From Segniliparus rugosus ATCC BAA-974 (lineage in GTDB: Bacteria; Actinomycetota; Actinomycetes; Mycobacteriales; Mycobacteriaceae), in NCBI RefSeq assembly GCF_000185725.2, contig NZ_KI391953.1, forward strand, positions 1,604,750 through 1,668,749: 64,000 nt of DNA, written 5' to 3'. The translations under genes and the position numbers were made by a program. The notes under the pieces were generated by a model. That model did no database searches and was not told the origin of the DNA. It saw only the letters and a program-made list of their open reading frames with translations. Positions 21,351-31,750 of this stretch are shown in pieces; the stretch's first letter is position 1; each line of letters begins with the position of its first letter.

Positions 21351-21729
21351 CGACGGGTTTGGTGGTGTTGTCGCGTGTGGCCGGGGTTGGTGAGTTGTGT
21401 AGTTCTAGTCGGGTGGCGAGGAATTGGTAGGTGAGGGCGGACATGAAGGCGGTTTGTTGGTTGTCCGCTGCCATGCCGTGGCCGCCTTCGACGTTCTCGT
21501 GGTAGGGGGTGGGGGTTCGAGTTCCTCGGGCCTGGCGGCGACGGGTTTGGTGGTGTTGTCGCGTGTGGCCGGGGTTGGTTAGTTGTGTAGTCCTAGTCGG
21601 GTGGCGAGGAATTGGTAGGAGAGGGCGGACATGAAGGCGGTTTGTTTGTTGTCCGCTGCCATGCCGTGGCCGCCTTCGACGTTCTCGTAGTAGAGGACTG
21701 GGTGGCCGAGTTCCTCGAACCTCGCGGCG
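21351..21729 (-). repeat. Tandem duplication of the prolyl oligopeptidase 3' end
   Basis: Two direct copies lie 188 bp apart, at 21351-21541 and 21539-21729. The second copy is the true gene end plus about 40 bp beyond the stop. The first is a diverged copy downstream of the gene in which the stop codon is lost (the TTA at 21579 corresponds to TGA there). The peptide encoded by the copy (HGMAADN..TAFMSALTYQF) is still recognisable. This fills the 275-bp gap before the gene. Confidence 0.9.
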
Positions 21730-23645
21730 AGCTTGCGCGCGTGGCCGGGGTGCACGCGGTCGTCCTTGGTCGAGGTGGTGATGAGGATCGGCGGAGTGCG
21801 GACCTCTGGGCCGGGGACGTTCTGGTACGGGGAGTAGGCCGCGAGGAACGCCCGGTCGGCGGGCACTTCTGGGTCGCCGTACTCGGCGACCCACGAGGCT
21901 CCGGCGAGCAGCAGGTGGTAGCGCAGCATGTCGGCGAGCGGCACTTGGCAGACGATCGCTCCGAACCGGTCCGGGTAGCGGGTCGCCATCACGCCCATGA
22001 GCAGTCCGCCGTTGCTGCCGCCCACCGCGCCGAGCTGGTCCCTCGCGCAGACCCCGTTCGCGACGAGGTCGCTCGCCACGGACGCGAAATCGGCGAAGGC
22101 GAGATGGCGGTTCTCCCGCAGGACGGAGGTGTGCCACGCGGGCCCGTACTCTCCGCCGCCCCGGATGTTCGCGAGTGCGTACGTCCCGCCCCGTTCGAGC
22201 CAGCCGAGGCCGAGGGCGGAGTTGTAGACCGGGGTCATGGAGTGCTCGAATCCGCCGTAGCCGTATTGGATCGTCGGGCGCGGCTCGTCTAGGTGCTTCC
22301 CGACCAGGAAGTACGGGATTTTCGTCCCGTCCGAGGACACGGCGAAGCGCTGGCGCACCTCGACCCCGTCCGCGTTCCAGAAAGCAGGGGACTGCTTCGC
22401 GACGGCCAAGCCGCTCTCCGGCGAGCCGACCAAGAGGCTCGTGGGCGTGGTGAACGACGTCGCCGTCAGATACAGGTCGTCGTCCTCGTCCGGATCGGTG
22501 GTGAGGACGGAGATCTCCGCGAACTGGGGCGCACCGGGCAGCTCGGCGGGCTCCCAGTCGCCGAGGGAGTAGAGGCGCAGCTCGGAGCGCACGTCTTTCA
22601 GCGTCTCCAGGACGAGGTAGCTCAAGGTGAAGCCGAAGCTAGTGAGGCTGGTGGAGCCGTCCGGCGTGAACAGCACGCGCGGCTCGGCCTCGCCCTTTTT
22701 CAGTTGCTCGTAGTCGAACACGAGGAGCGAGCCCTCTGGGTGGGTCGCGCCGCCGAGCGTCCATGGCGAGCGGGGACGGACGAAGAGCCAGTCCTCGTGC
22801 ACGACGGAGTCGGCGTCGCGCGGGACGGGTATTTCGACCAGCTCGTCGCGCAAGATCTCGTACTGGACCTTGTGGTGGAAGTCCAGCATCTGGGCCACGA
22901 ACTCCCGCTCGAAGCCCTGCGTGCGGTCCGCCCACGCGTGCACGAGCACGTCCTGGGGCTCCCCGGCGAAGACGGTCGGAGCCTCGGCGAGCGCCTGGCC
23001 GCGCTCCCACCGCCGCACGGTGCGCGGGTACCCGGAGGCGGTGAGCGTCGAGGCCCCGTCCCCGTCCGGTCCGAAGTCCGCGCCGACGAGCAGGGCGTCC
23101 CGATACGCCCAGGAGACGAAGTTCTTGCCCTCGGGCAGCTCGAAGCCGCCCTGGACGAAGGTTCTGCGCGTGATGTCGAACTCGCGCACCACTGCGGCGT
23201 CGCTGCCGCCCCGAGAAAGGGTGATGAGGGCGAGGTCGCGGTCGGGGTAGAGCACTTTCGCCCCGCCCCACACCCAGTTCTCGCCCTCGGCTTCGGCGAG
23301 GGCGTCGAGGTCGAGGACCACGTCCCACTCCGGCTCCTCGGTCAGATACGACTCCGGGGCGGTCCGTCGCCACAGCCCTTTCGGATGACTTTCGTCACGC
23401 CAGAAGTTGTACAGCCATTCGCCCCGCCTTGCGGGGTAGGGGATGCGCTCGTCGCTGTCGAGCGCCGCGAGGATCTTCCCCCTCAGCACGTCGAACTGCG
23501 CCCCGCCAAGCTCGGCGACCGCTGTCGCGTTGCGCTCGGCGACCCAGGCCAGCGCCTGGTCGCCGGACACTTCCTCCAGCCACAAGAAGGGGTCTTCGGG
23601 GTGGGCGAGCCTCTCGTTTGCGGGGGACTGTTGGTCACGAGTCAT
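21579..23645 (-). CDS. Prolyl oligopeptidase family serine peptidase (S9A)
   Basis: The 688-residue protein has an N-terminal seven-bladed beta-propeller (about 70-400) that limits access to short peptides. The alpha/beta hydrolase domain that follows has the nucleophile motif [13 protein letters not shown], the acid in [14 protein letters not shown] and the histidine in [19 protein letters not shown] is the usual oxyanion-region motif. No signal peptide is seen, so it should be cytosolic. The gene's own 3' end is duplicated just downstream. The ATG at 23645 gives the expected family length. Confidence 0.93.
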   Translation of the reverse strand: MTRDQQSPANERLAHPEDPFLWLEEVSGDQALAWVAERNATAVAELGGAQFDVLRGKILAALDSDERIPYPARRGEWLYNFWRDESHPKGLWRRTAPESYLTEEPEWDVVLDLDALAEAEGENWVWGGAKVLYPDRDLALITLSRGGSDAAVVREFDITRRTFVQGGFELPEGKNFVSWAYRDALLVGADFGPDGDGASTLTASGYPRTVRRWERGQALAEAPTVFAGEPQDVLVHAWADRTQGFEREFVAQMLDFHHKVQYEILRDELVEIPVPRDADSVVHEDWLFVRPRSPWTLGGATHPEGSLLVFDYEQLKKGEAEPRVLFTPDGSTSLTSFGFTLSYLVLETLKDVRSELRLYSLGDWEPAELPGAPQFAEISVLTTDPDEDDDLYLTATSFTTPTSLLVGSPESGLAVAKQSPAFWNADGVEVRQRFAVSSDGTKIPYFLVGKHLDEPRPTIQYGYGGFEHSMTPVYNSALGLGWLERGGTYALANIRGGGEYGPAWHTSVLRENRHLAFADFASVASDLVANGVCARDQLGAVGGSNGGLLMGVMATRYPDRFGAIVCQVPLADMLRYHLLLAGASWVAEYGDPEVPADRAFLAAYSPYQNVPGPEVRTPPILITTSTKDDRVHPGHARKLAARFEELGHPVLYYENVEGGHGMAADNKQTAFMSALSYQFLATRLGLHN

Positions 23646-23692
23646 CCCGCCACCCTAGCGGAGCGGGGGACGTGTCAAGTAGGGTTTCTCTC

Positions 23693-25093
23693 GTGGCTGA
23701 TGAATACGATGTTGTCCTGCTCGGCGCGGGACCGGGAGGTTATGTCGCGGCGATCCGGGCGGCTCAGCTCGGGCTTTCGGTGGCGGTGATCGAAGAGAAA
23801 TGGTGGGGCGGCGTCTGCCTGAACGTGGGCTGCATCCCCTCGAAAGCTCTGCTGCGCAACGCCGAGCTGAACCATATCCTCACCAAAGAGACCAGGGAGT
23901 TCGGCATCTCCGGCGAGGCGAGCATGGACTTCGGGGCGGCGTTCGACCGCAGCCGCAAGGTCGCCGACGGCCGGGTGCGCGGCGTCCACTTCCTGATGAA
24001 GAAGAACAAGATCACCGAGATCAACGGCTGGGGGACCTTCCTCGACGCGCACACCATCGAGGTGAAGGCCGAGGACGGCTCCACGAGGCAGGTGCGCGGC
24101 AAGAACATCATCATCGCGACCGGCTCGACGGTCAAGCTCCCGCCGGGGACGTCGCTCTCGAAGAACGTGGTGAGCTTCGAGGAGCAGATCCTCTCCCGCG
24201 AGCTGCCGGGGAGCATCGTCATCGTCGGCGCGGGAGCCATCGGCATCGAGTTCGCTTACGTGCTGCGCAGCTTCGGCGTCGAGGTGACCATCATCGAATT
24301 CCTCGACCGGGTGCTCCCGAACGAGGACGCGGCCGTCTCTGCCGAGCTCCACAAGCAGTACCGCAAGCTCGGGATCAAACTGCTCACCTCCACCGCGGTG
24401 AAATCCGTCGTGGACAACGGCTCCTCGGTGCACGTCGAGTACGAGAGCCGCGACGGCAAGGTTGGCTCCATCGACGTGGACCGGGTGCTCCTCGCGATCG
24501 GCTTCGCCCCCCGGGTGCAGGGCTACGGCCTGGAGAAGACCGGGGTGGCGCTCACCGACCGGGGAGCCATCGCCATCGACGAGCGGATGCGCACCAACGT
24601 CCCCGGCGTCTACTCCATCGGCGACGTCACCGCGAAGCTCCAGCTCGCGCACGTCGCGGAGGCGCAGGGCGTGGTCGCGGCCGAGACCATCGCCGGAGTC
24701 CCGACTTTGGAGCTGGGCGACTACCGCTACATGCCGCGCGCGACGTTCTGCAATCCGCAGGTCGCCTCCTTCGGCCTCACCGAGGAACAGGCCAAGGCGG
24801 AAGGGCACGACATCAAGGTGGCGAGTTTCCCGTTCTCCGCGAACGGCAAGGCCGCGGGCCTCGGCGACTCCGTCGGTTTCGTGAAGCTCATCGCGGACAC
24901 GGAATACGGCGAACTCCTCGGCGGGCACCTGATCGGCCCGGATGCCTCCGAGCTTCTGCCCGAGCTGACGCTCGCGCAGAAATGGGATCTGACCGTCCAG
25001 GAGCTGATCCGCAACGTGCACACCCACCCGACCCTGTCGGAGGCGTTGCAGGAGGCACTGCACGGGCTGGCCGGGCATATGATCAACTTCTGA
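23693..25093 (+). CDS. lpd: Dihydrolipoamide dehydrogenase
   Basis: The 466-residue FAD disulfide oxidoreductase is the E3 of 2-oxoacid dehydrogenase complexes; in mycobacteria it also serves antioxidant peroxidase complexes. FAD motif [19 protein letters not shown] (9-27), redox disulfide C42/C47 in VCLNVGC (usual form CVNVGC), NAD motif [15 protein letters not shown], and the C-terminal active-site pair in HTHPTLSEA are all present. The length is that of M. tuberculosis LpdC. The GTG start is divergent from the prolyl oligopeptidase gene, 47 bp away. Confidence 0.95.
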   Translation: MADEYDVVLLGAGPGGYVAAIRAAQLGLSVAVIEEKWWGGVCLNVGCIPSKALLRNAELNHILTKETREFGISGEASMDFGAAFDRSRKVADGRVRGVHFLMKKNKITEINGWGTFLDAHTIEVKAEDGSTRQVRGKNIIIATGSTVKLPPGTSLSKNVVSFEEQILSRELPGSIVIVGAGAIGIEFAYVLRSFGVEVTIIEFLDRVLPNEDAAVSAELHKQYRKLGIKLLTSTAVKSVVDNGSSVHVEYESRDGKVGSIDVDRVLLAIGFAPRVQGYGLEKTGVALTDRGAIAIDERMRTNVPGVYSIGDVTAKLQLAHVAEAQGVVAAETIAGVPTLELGDYRYMPRATFCNPQVASFGLTEEQAKAEGHDIKVASFPFSANGKAAGLGDSVGFVKLIADTEYGELLGGHLIGPDASELLPELTLAQKWDLTVQELIRNVHTHPTLSEALQEALHGLAGHMINF

Positions 25094-25193
25094 TTTCCCG
25101 GGGCCTAAGCGGGCGCCTCGCCGCGTTGCTCCGCTCCTCGCGCACCGGGCGTTCCTCGCTGTTTCCTGAGGCGATCGTCCTTCCAGAGTTCAG

Positions 25194-26672
25194 TCAGCCT
25201 GCTTGCGCGGCTTTCGGCCGCGCGAACAGGATGACGGGGGCGACAAAAGCCAGGGTGACGCCCGCGACGGAGAACGCGGCGGTGCAGCCCGCCAGCTCGG
25301 CGGCCTTGCCGCCCCCGGCGACGAGGTGTTTCGCCTCGGCGTAGACCTGGCTGAAGAAGGCGGTGCCGAGCGCTCCGCCGATCTGCCCGTACGCGGTGAA
25401 GATCGCGCTCGCCGACCCGGCCTCCCCTTTGCGCACGCCGACCAGCGCGAGGTCGGGCAGGCAGACCGAGAGCATGCCGAGCCCCACGCCGAGCAGGACG
25501 ATGGTCGGCAGCATTCGGGTCGTGTAGTCGTCGTCGAGGCTGAGCCGGGAGAACAGGAGCATCCCGGAAGCGGCGATGAGCGCGCCGACCATGCTGAGGG
25601 CGCGGACTCCGACCCGTTCGGAGAGCCTGGTGATGGAGAGGCCGCCGACGAGGATGCCGACCAGGACGGGGAGCAGCCGCAAACCGGTCTCCGAGGGGTC
25701 GTACCCGCGCAGTTTCTCCATGTACGTCGCAAGGAACAGCGTGCCGCCGAGCACTCCGGAAAGGGTGATGGCGTTGCCGAACGAGGCAAGGCCGCAGGTG
25801 CGGTCGAGCAGGACGCTCGGCGGCGCGAGCGGAGCCGACGCGCGTCGCTCGACGAGGACGAACCCCGCCGCGAACGCCGCGAAGAGCGCGCTGCACCCGA
25901 CGAACAGCACGATGGAATGAGTGGCCTCCACCTGGTAGACCGCAAGGCCGAGGCTGATGAACGCGGCTGTCGAGAGCGCCGCGCCCGGCAGGTCGTAGCC
26001 CGCGCGGCGGCGCTCGTCTTGCGCGCGGAACAGCATCAGGACCAGGCAAAAGACCAGCACCGCCAACGGCACGTTGAGCAGGAGGCACCAACGCCAGTTC
26101 GCGTATTGCGTGAGCACGCCGCCGAGCGCGAGGCCGGAGGCGGTGCCGCCGACCGCGACTGTGCCGATGATCACAAACGCGTTCGCCCGCTCGCGCGCGC
26201 CGGCGAAGGAGGTGCTGACCAGGGCGAGCACGGCAGGGGCGAGCAGCGCGGCGAAACCGCCTTGGGCAGCTCTGGCGAGGAGCAACTGGGGGCCGTGGTA
26301 CGCGGTCCCGCCCAGCAGGGAAGCGGCTCCGAAGCCCGCCATGCCGAGGAGGAAGGCGCGCCGATGGCCCCATGAGTCGACGGCGCGCCCGCCCAGGAGC
26401 AGCAGGAGGCCGTGGAAGAAGACGTAGAGCGTGACCACCGCCGACCGCTCGTTGTCGTTCAGCCCCAGATCGGATTGCACTTGGGGCAGGGCGACGCTCA
26501 TGATTGTGCCGTCGAGCGCGAGCACGAACTGAGTCGCTCCGCCGATGAGCAGGATGGGCCAGCGCGACCATCGGGAGGAGCCTCCGGCGGCATGCGTTTC
26601 GCCAAGATGTTCTGGACCGACAATCCGGGGCGCTTTCCGATCGGACGCAGAGCCCTCGCTCGGATTTGTCAT
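25194..26672 (-). CDS. MFS drug exporter, DHA2 (14-TM) family
   Basis: The 492-residue protein has about 14 predicted transmembrane helices. The helix-1 motif LALDGTIMSVALPQVQSDLG (compare the usual LDxTIVNVALP) and motif A-like GRAVDSWGHRR (about 94-104) are present. Members export antibiotics, dyes or antiseptics by proton antiport. Start MTNPSEGSAS at 26672 is preferred because the longer frame upstream looks non-coding. It is convergent with lpd (100 bp gap without a clear hairpin). No regulator gene is adjacent. Confidence 0.88.
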   Translation of the reverse strand: MTNPSEGSASDRKAPRIVGPEHLGETHAAGGSSRWSRWPILLIGGATQFVLALDGTIMSVALPQVQSDLGLNDNERSAVVTLYVFFHGLLLLLGGRAVDSWGHRRAFLLGMAGFGAASLLGGTAYHGPQLLLARAAQGGFAALLAPAVLALVSTSFAGARERANAFVIIGTVAVGGTASGLALGGVLTQYANWRWCLLLNVPLAVLVFCLVLMLFRAQDERRRAGYDLPGAALSTAAFISLGLAVYQVEATHSIVLFVGCSALFAAFAAGFVLVERRASAPLAPPSVLLDRTCGLASFGNAITLSGVLGGTLFLATYMEKLRGYDPSETGLRLLPVLVGILVGGLSITRLSERVGVRALSMVGALIAASGMLLFSRLSLDDDYTTRMLPTIVLLGVGLGMLSVCLPDLALVGVRKGEAGSASAIFTAYGQIGGALGTAFFSQVYAEAKHLVAGGGKAAELAGCTAAFSVAGVTLAFVAPVILFARPKAAQAG

Positions 26673-26970
26673 TGGATGAAAGTAGCAATCCGGGGCTTTG
26701 CAAGCAATAGATGCCGCCTCCCGCAGATGCCGGTTCCGGTGCGTCTGGTCTCCGCTTTCCCCGCCGCCGCATTCCCGAATAGTTCTGCGACAAGGGCTTC
26801 GGCGAGAGCGCTCGGCTTTCGAGGGAAGCGGGGATCGAATCCGGGGAACGAAAACTCCGCGTGATACGTTCACTTGGGTAAGGGCGCGGAGAAGCGCCCG
26901 CGCCAGGCGATTTCCGGGTAGTCTGGAAGCGCAGAGAACCTGGCAGCAGGAGAAGACGAAAGGACCAACG

Positions 26971-27792
26971 GTGCGTCAGAGCAGCAATCCAGTTTTCCGA
27001 AGCCTCACAAGGCTCGGGGCGCAAGGCGGTGCGCAGGCTGGCGCGTACCAGTACGGCCAGCAGCAGGCTCCGTACAACTACCAGTACCAGGCTCCCTCGG
27101 CGACGCGGACGCTCTCCGTCGACGACGTGGTGGCCAAGACCGCGACCAGCTTCGGGGTCCTCACCATCACCGCGGTGCTGTCCTACTTCCTGACGATCTC
27201 GTCCCCGGCGCTCGGCGGAGCCATCGCCATGATCAGCGGCCTGGTCGGGCTGGGCCTGGTCCTGTTCGCGACGTTCGGCCGCCAGCAGGACAATCCCGCC
27301 GTCGTGCTCAGCTACAGCGTGGCCGAGGGCCTGTTCGTCGGCGCGCTGACGCATGTGTTCACCGCGCCGTTCGGCGTGAACGCAGGCTTGCTCATCACAG
27401 AGGCGCTCATCGGCACCTTCGGCGTGTTCGCCGGAATGCTCGCGGTCTACAAGATGGGAGCGGTGCGGGTGACGCCCCGCTCCACGAGGATCGTCGTCGG
27501 CCTGATGTTCGGCGTGCTGGGCCTGATCGTCGTGAACCTCATCGCCTCGTTCTTCATCCCCGGCGGGCTCGGCCTGCGCAGCGGCGGGCCTCTCGCGATC
27601 ATCTTCTCGCTGGTGTGCATCGGCCTGGCCGCGTACAACTTCCTCATGGACTTCGACAGCGCGGACCAGCTGATCCGCGCCGGAGCCCCGCAGAAGGCGG
27701 CTTGGGGCATCGCGCTCGGCCTGACGATCACGGTGGTGTGGCTCTACATCGAGATCCTGCGCCTCTTGGGCTACTTGAACTCGAGCGACTAG
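26971..27792 (+). CDS. Bax inhibitor-1/YccA family membrane protein
   Basis: The 273-residue protein has a Gln/Tyr-rich cytoplasmic N-terminus (AYQYGQQQAPYNYQYQ) followed by seven predicted transmembrane helices. The last half carries family-typical acidic spots such as FLMDFDSADQLI and the C-terminal ALGLTITVVWLYIEILRLL helix. Actinobacterial members are conserved and of unknown role. BI-1 family proteins can leak Ca2+. The GTG start follows AAAGGA. The 298 bp upstream hold its promoter and nothing else recognised. Confidence 0.88.
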   Translation: MRQSSNPVFRSLTRLGAQGGAQAGAYQYGQQQAPYNYQYQAPSATRTLSVDDVVAKTATSFGVLTITAVLSYFLTISSPALGGAIAMISGLVGLGLVLFATFGRQQDNPAVVLSYSVAEGLFVGALTHVFTAPFGVNAGLLITEALIGTFGVFAGMLAVYKMGAVRVTPRSTRIVVGLMFGVLGLIVVNLIASFFIPGGLGLRSGGPLAIIFSLVCIGLAAYNFLMDFDSADQLIRAGAPQKAAWGIALGLTITVVWLYIEILRLLGYLNSSD

Positions 27793-27814
27793 ACTCCGTC
27801 CGACTGGACGCCAC

Positions 27815-27847
27815 GGAAGTCCCGCCTGTGCCACAGGCGGGACTTCC
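27815..27847 (+). terminator. Terminator hairpin after the BI-1 gene
   Basis: Perfect 16-bp inverted repeat (27815-27830 and 27832-27847), 23 bp after the stop codon. Only one base separates the arms, so the top base pairs must open to form the loop. Confidence 0.8.
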
Positions 27848-27910
27848 TGTAGTGTTACGGACCACATCTATACCCGTAGATTGACGCGGGTTTGACCCGG
27901 AAAGGCGGCT

Positions 27911-28987
27911 ATGGGCTCGACGGAGCGAGAAGACTCCCCAGACCCGGATGTCTCCGGCGCGGTCGGCGACGACCCGGCGGTCGGGGAGAAAGACGCGTTC
28001 GCCTGGGAGAAGTATGGCAAGACGAGCCTGATCGCCAGGGTCGTCGGGGTCTTCTTGTGGTTGACAGTCCGCAAGGTGCTCGCCCTCTTCTCCTACATGC
28101 CGCGCGTTCTGTACCCGTGGGCGCTCGTGGACATGCTCGCCCCGTTGGTCATCTTCCCCGCGCGTGACTTCCAGGGAGAGCTGGTCAGGCTGCCGCACTG
28201 CGACGGCCGGTGGTTCACCAAAAACAGGGAAGACGCGCCGCGCGCCATCCTGTACCTGCACGGCGGCGGCTTCATCGCTTGCGGCATCAACACCCACCGC
28301 AGGCTGGCCACGCAGATCGCGGCCTCGGCGCAGGCCTCGGTGCTCGCCGTTGACTACCGCAAGCTGCCCGAGTACTGCGTGGACGAATCGGTCAAAGACT
28401 GCGTCCTCGGCTACCGCTGGCTGCTCGACCGAGGCTATCGGCCGGAGCAGATCGCTTTCGCCGGCGACTCCGCGGGCGGCTATCTCGTGTTCGCGACCGT
28501 CGTCCGGCTCCAGGAGGAAGGCCTGCCCTTGCCCGCCGCGCTGGTGGGGATCAGCCCGTTCGCCGACTGGACCGTCCGCACGAAAGTCACCCATCCGAAC
28601 GAGCGGATCGACAGCCTCTTGCCGCGCCCTGTTTTCTACTATTTAGAGCGCAAGGTGGAAGAGTCGCAGGCCCGCGCGACCGTGCGCGGCGTCGAGCCGC
28701 CGAAGATCGACCTTTTCGAGCGATCGCTGGAGGGCTTCCCCCCGGTGCTGCTCCACGCCTCCGCGCACGAGGTCCTGCTTCCGGACGCGGAGCGGCTCGC
28801 CGAGTCGTTGACGCGGGCGGGCGTGCCGGTGAAAGCCAAACTCTGGCGGGGCCAGCCGCATGTCTTCCAGGCCGTTGATTTCCTGATCCCCGAAGCGAGG
28901 GCCTCCATAGCCCAGATCGGCAGATTCATCTATCAGACGACGGAGGCTCCGTGCGAAACTGAGCGCGGGGCAGAGGAAGACGAGTAA
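27911..28987 (+). CDS. LipU-like alpha/beta hydrolase (first of two tandem copies)
   Basis: The 358-residue HSL-family esterase is homologous to the next gene and to M. tuberculosis LipU, which also precedes cbs. The oxyanion motif is LHGGGF (116-121), the nucleophile is S187 in AFAGDSAGG, and the late His is in GQPHVFQ. The N-terminal 80 residues contain hydrophobic stretches (VVGVFLWLTVRKVLALFSY) that may attach it to the membrane. It ends with an acidic tail. The second copy starts 47 bp downstream. Confidence 0.88.
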   Translation: MGSTEREDSPDPDVSGAVGDDPAVGEKDAFAWEKYGKTSLIARVVGVFLWLTVRKVLALFSYMPRVLYPWALVDMLAPLVIFPARDFQGELVRLPHCDGRWFTKNREDAPRAILYLHGGGFIACGINTHRRLATQIAASAQASVLAVDYRKLPEYCVDESVKDCVLGYRWLLDRGYRPEQIAFAGDSAGGYLVFATVVRLQEEGLPLPAALVGISPFADWTVRTKVTHPNERIDSLLPRPVFYYLERKVEESQARATVRGVEPPKIDLFERSLEGFPPVLLHASAHEVLLPDAERLAESLTRAGVPVKAKLWRGQPHVFQAVDFLIPEARASIAQIGRFIYQTTEAPCETERGAEEDE

Positions 28988-29034
28988 CCGATACCCGCTG
29001 TCGCGCGAACCGGAGCGCTCAGTATTCTGTGGTG

Positions 29035-30081
29035 ATGACTACCACATCGAATATCGACGGGCGGGCGGCGACCGGCTCGGCGGGCGGACAAAGCCTTCGA
29101 GTCCTCCACCACACGACGGCCAGTTTCGTCGCCCGTGTCGCCGTGGCCCTGCTCTGGCTCACCGCTCGCCCCATGATTTTCTTGGTCGCTTTGCTGGGCA
29201 GGCTGCCCTGGCCCGACGTGTTGGTCGCGCGCTGCGTCCGGCTGATCGACGTGGCGGCGAGGCTGATGCCCAGCCCGGCGGGCTCCCGCTTCGAAGAGGT
29301 CCAGCTGCCCGGTTGCGCCGCGCGCTGGTACCTGCCGCCGCGCGTGCCGCAGCAGCCGGAACGGGCGATCCTGTACTTGCACGGCGGTGGCTTCATCGCC
29401 TGCAGCGCGCACACCCACAAGCGCCTCGCGAACAGCCTCGGTTCGCGGTCCGGGGCCGGGGTGCTCTTCGTGGAGTACGGACAGTTGCCCTTCTACCCGG
29501 TCGACGAGTCGGTGCGCCATTGCCTGGACGGCTACCGGTGGCTCTTGGCGCAAGGATGGGCCCCGGAGCAGATCGCTTTCGCGGGCGACTCCGCGGGCGG
29601 GTTTTTGATCTTCGCCACCGCGTTGCGGGCGCGCGAGGAGGGCCTGCCGCTCCCCGCCGGCCTTGCCGCCATCGCCCCCTTCACGGACTGGGACATCGCC
29701 ACCAAGATCGGCCACCCGAACATCGGGCGCGACAGCCTTTTCGCCAAGGGCACGGTGAAGAGCCTCGAGATCGTGGTGAACCGGGCGCAGGAACGGGCGA
29801 AGAGCCGGGGCCATCAGGTGCGTCCGATCCCTGACCTCTTCACGCGTTCGCTCGAGGGGCTGCCGCCGTCGCTGATCCACGTGTCCGACATCGAGATGCT
29901 GTATCCGGACGCGGAGAAGCTGGCTTCGGCCCTCGGCGCGGCAGGGGTGCCGACCACGCTGAAGGTCTGGGCGGGCCAGCTGCACGTCTTCCAGGCCATC
30001 GTCGAATTCACGCCAGAGGCGAGGGCTTCGGTGCAGGAGCTGAGCGCGTTCATCCGTTCGGTCACCTCGCCTGCCGCGTAG
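29035..30081 (+). CDS. LipU-like alpha/beta hydrolase (second of two tandem copies)
   Basis: This 348-residue paralogue of the preceding gene is similar throughout, with HGGGF (116-120), GDSAGG with S186, the DIEMLYPDAEKLASAL segment and GQLHVFQ with the putative catalytic His. It has the same N-terminal hydrophobic region. Two GTG codons (29029, 29032) immediately precede the ATG at 29035, and any could be used. It is followed by cbs after 55 bp. Confidence 0.88.
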   Translation: MTTTSNIDGRAATGSAGGQSLRVLHHTTASFVARVAVALLWLTARPMIFLVALLGRLPWPDVLVARCVRLIDVAARLMPSPAGSRFEEVQLPGCAARWYLPPRVPQQPERAILYLHGGGFIACSAHTHKRLANSLGSRSGAGVLFVEYGQLPFYPVDESVRHCLDGYRWLLAQGWAPEQIAFAGDSAGGFLIFATALRAREEGLPLPAGLAAIAPFTDWDIATKIGHPNIGRDSLFAKGTVKSLEIVVNRAQERAKSRGHQVRPIPDLFTRSLEGLPPSLIHVSDIEMLYPDAEKLASALGAAGVPTTLKVWAGQLHVFQAIVEFTPEARASVQELSAFIRSVTSPAA

Positions 30082-30136
30082 GCGGCGATCCGCCTAGCTG
30101 GCCGGGGGCGGGGGAGTCTGTGAAATGATAGGGACG

Positions 30137-31523
30137 ATGCGCATCGCAGCCCACGTCACAGAGCTCATCGGGAACACCCCGCTCGTCCGATTGAACTCGG
30201 TCGTGCCGGACGGCGCGGCGGCGGTCGCGGTGAAGCTGGAGTACTTGAACCCCGGCGCGAGCTCGAAGGACCGCATCGCCGCCAAAATGGTCGAGGAGGC
30301 GGAGCGGGCCGGGCTGCTCAAACCGGGCGGCACGATTGTCGAGCCCACGTCGGGCAACACGGGGGTGGGGCTGGCCCTCGTCGCGCAGAAGAAGGGCTAC
30401 AAGTGCGTCTTCATCTGCCCGGACAAGGTCAGCGAGGACAAGCAGAACGTGCTCAAGGCGTATGGCGCGCAGGTCGTGGTGTGCCCGACCGCCGTGCCGC
30501 CGGAGCATCCGAACAGCTATTACAGCGTCTCGGACCGGCTGGCCAAGGAGATCGAGGGAGCCTGGAAGCCGAACCAGTACGTCAACCCTGCTGGCCCGGC
30601 GAGCCACTACGAGACCACGGGCCCGGAGATCTGGCGGGACACCGACGGGACGATCACCCATTTCGTCGCGGGCGTCGGCACCGGCGGCACGATCAGCGGG
30701 ACCGGGCGCTACCTCAAGGAGGTCTCGGACGGCGCGGTGAAAATCATCGGCGCGGACCCCGAGGGCTCGGTGTACTCCGGCGGGACCGGACGGCCGTACC
30801 TGGTCGAGGGCGTGGGCGAGGACTTCTGGCCCGACGCGTACGACCGGACGGTGACCGATGAGATTATCGCGGTCTCGGACGCGGACTCGTTCAATATGAC
30901 CCGTCGGCTGGCGCGGGAGGAAGGTCTTTTGCTCGGGGGTTCGGAGCGGGCTCGCGGTGGTGGCGGCGATCCGGGTGGCGCAGCGGGTCGGGCCGGGCGG
31001 GCTGGTGGTCGCGCTTTTGCCGGACGGCGGGCGTGGATATTTGTCGAAGATCTTCAACGATTCCTGGATGCGCTCGTACGGATTTTTGCGCACCCGTCTC
31101 GACGGCTCGGCGGACGAGCACGCCGTCGGGGAGATCTTGCGCGGCAAGTCCGGCGAGCTGCCGAGTTTCGTGCACACCCATCCGCAGGAGACGATCCGCG
31201 ACGCCATCGACATCCTTGCGGAATACGAGGTGTCGCAGATGCCGGTGGTCGGGGCCGAGCCGCCGATCATGCTCGGCGAGGTCGCGGGCTCGGTGGACGA
31301 GCGCGAACTGCTCTCGGCGGTGTTCAGCGGCAGAGCGTCGCTTGCGGACCCTGTGAGCAAGCATATGAGCGCGCCGTTCCCCTTCATCGGCATCGGCGAG
31401 CCGTTCTCGCAGGCGATCAAGGCATTGGGGGAGTCCAACGCCCTCATGGTCGTCGAAGACGGCAAGCCAGTCGGGGTCATCACCCGCCAAGACCTCCTGA
31501 ACTTCCTCCGCACCGCGAAATAA
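30137..31523 (+). pseudogene. cbs: Cystathionine beta-synthase, frameshifted
   Basis: The PLP domain reads normally from ATG 30137: PLP lysine K44 in SSKDRIA, TSGNTGVGLALVAQKKGYKC, and GTGGTISGTGRYLKE. After the segment LLLGGS (S269) one extra G in the run at 30943-30944 shifts the frame. Removing it restores the family-typical SSGLAVVAAIRVAQRVGPGGLV and the C-terminal half with LLPDGGRGYLSKIFND and two CBS domains ending at 31523. A GTG at 30957 could start the downstream half alone. A sequencing error or a real inactivating mutation are both possible. Neighbour metB would work with it in transsulfuration. Confidence 0.85.
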
Positions 31524-31558
31524 TTTCCCCTGGGTCCGCTCGCCGCGTGGTCGGCGGC

Positions 31559-31750
31559 TCAGCCGAAGATGAGCGAGCGGCGCGCCCCGGCTCCCGCTCG
31601 AGCCCCAGGGCTCTGCAAGCCCGGGAATGGCGGGGAGTTCGTCGGCCACGCCGGTCGCGGGGACGAGCTGGAGGGCCGCCGCGATCCCGGCGTAGCTGCC
31701 GCCGATGAGATGTCCTCGTCGGCGCTTTCGGCGGTCTTCGCGGTGGTCAT
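31559..31750 (-). pseudogene. Decayed remnant of an FAD-dependent oxidoreductase
   Basis: An ATG at 31750 overlaps the Rrf2 gene stop (ATGA), as expected of a translationally coupled partner gene. The frame starts MTTAKTAESADEDI. A one-base shift then gives LIGGSYAGIAAALQLVP, a dinucleotide-binding fingerprint of NAD(P)/FAD-dependent oxidoreductases. That is followed by ADELPAIPGLAEPWG before the sequence fades towards the cbs stop. The protein would normally be several hundred residues, so most of it is deleted. Confidence 0.5.
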
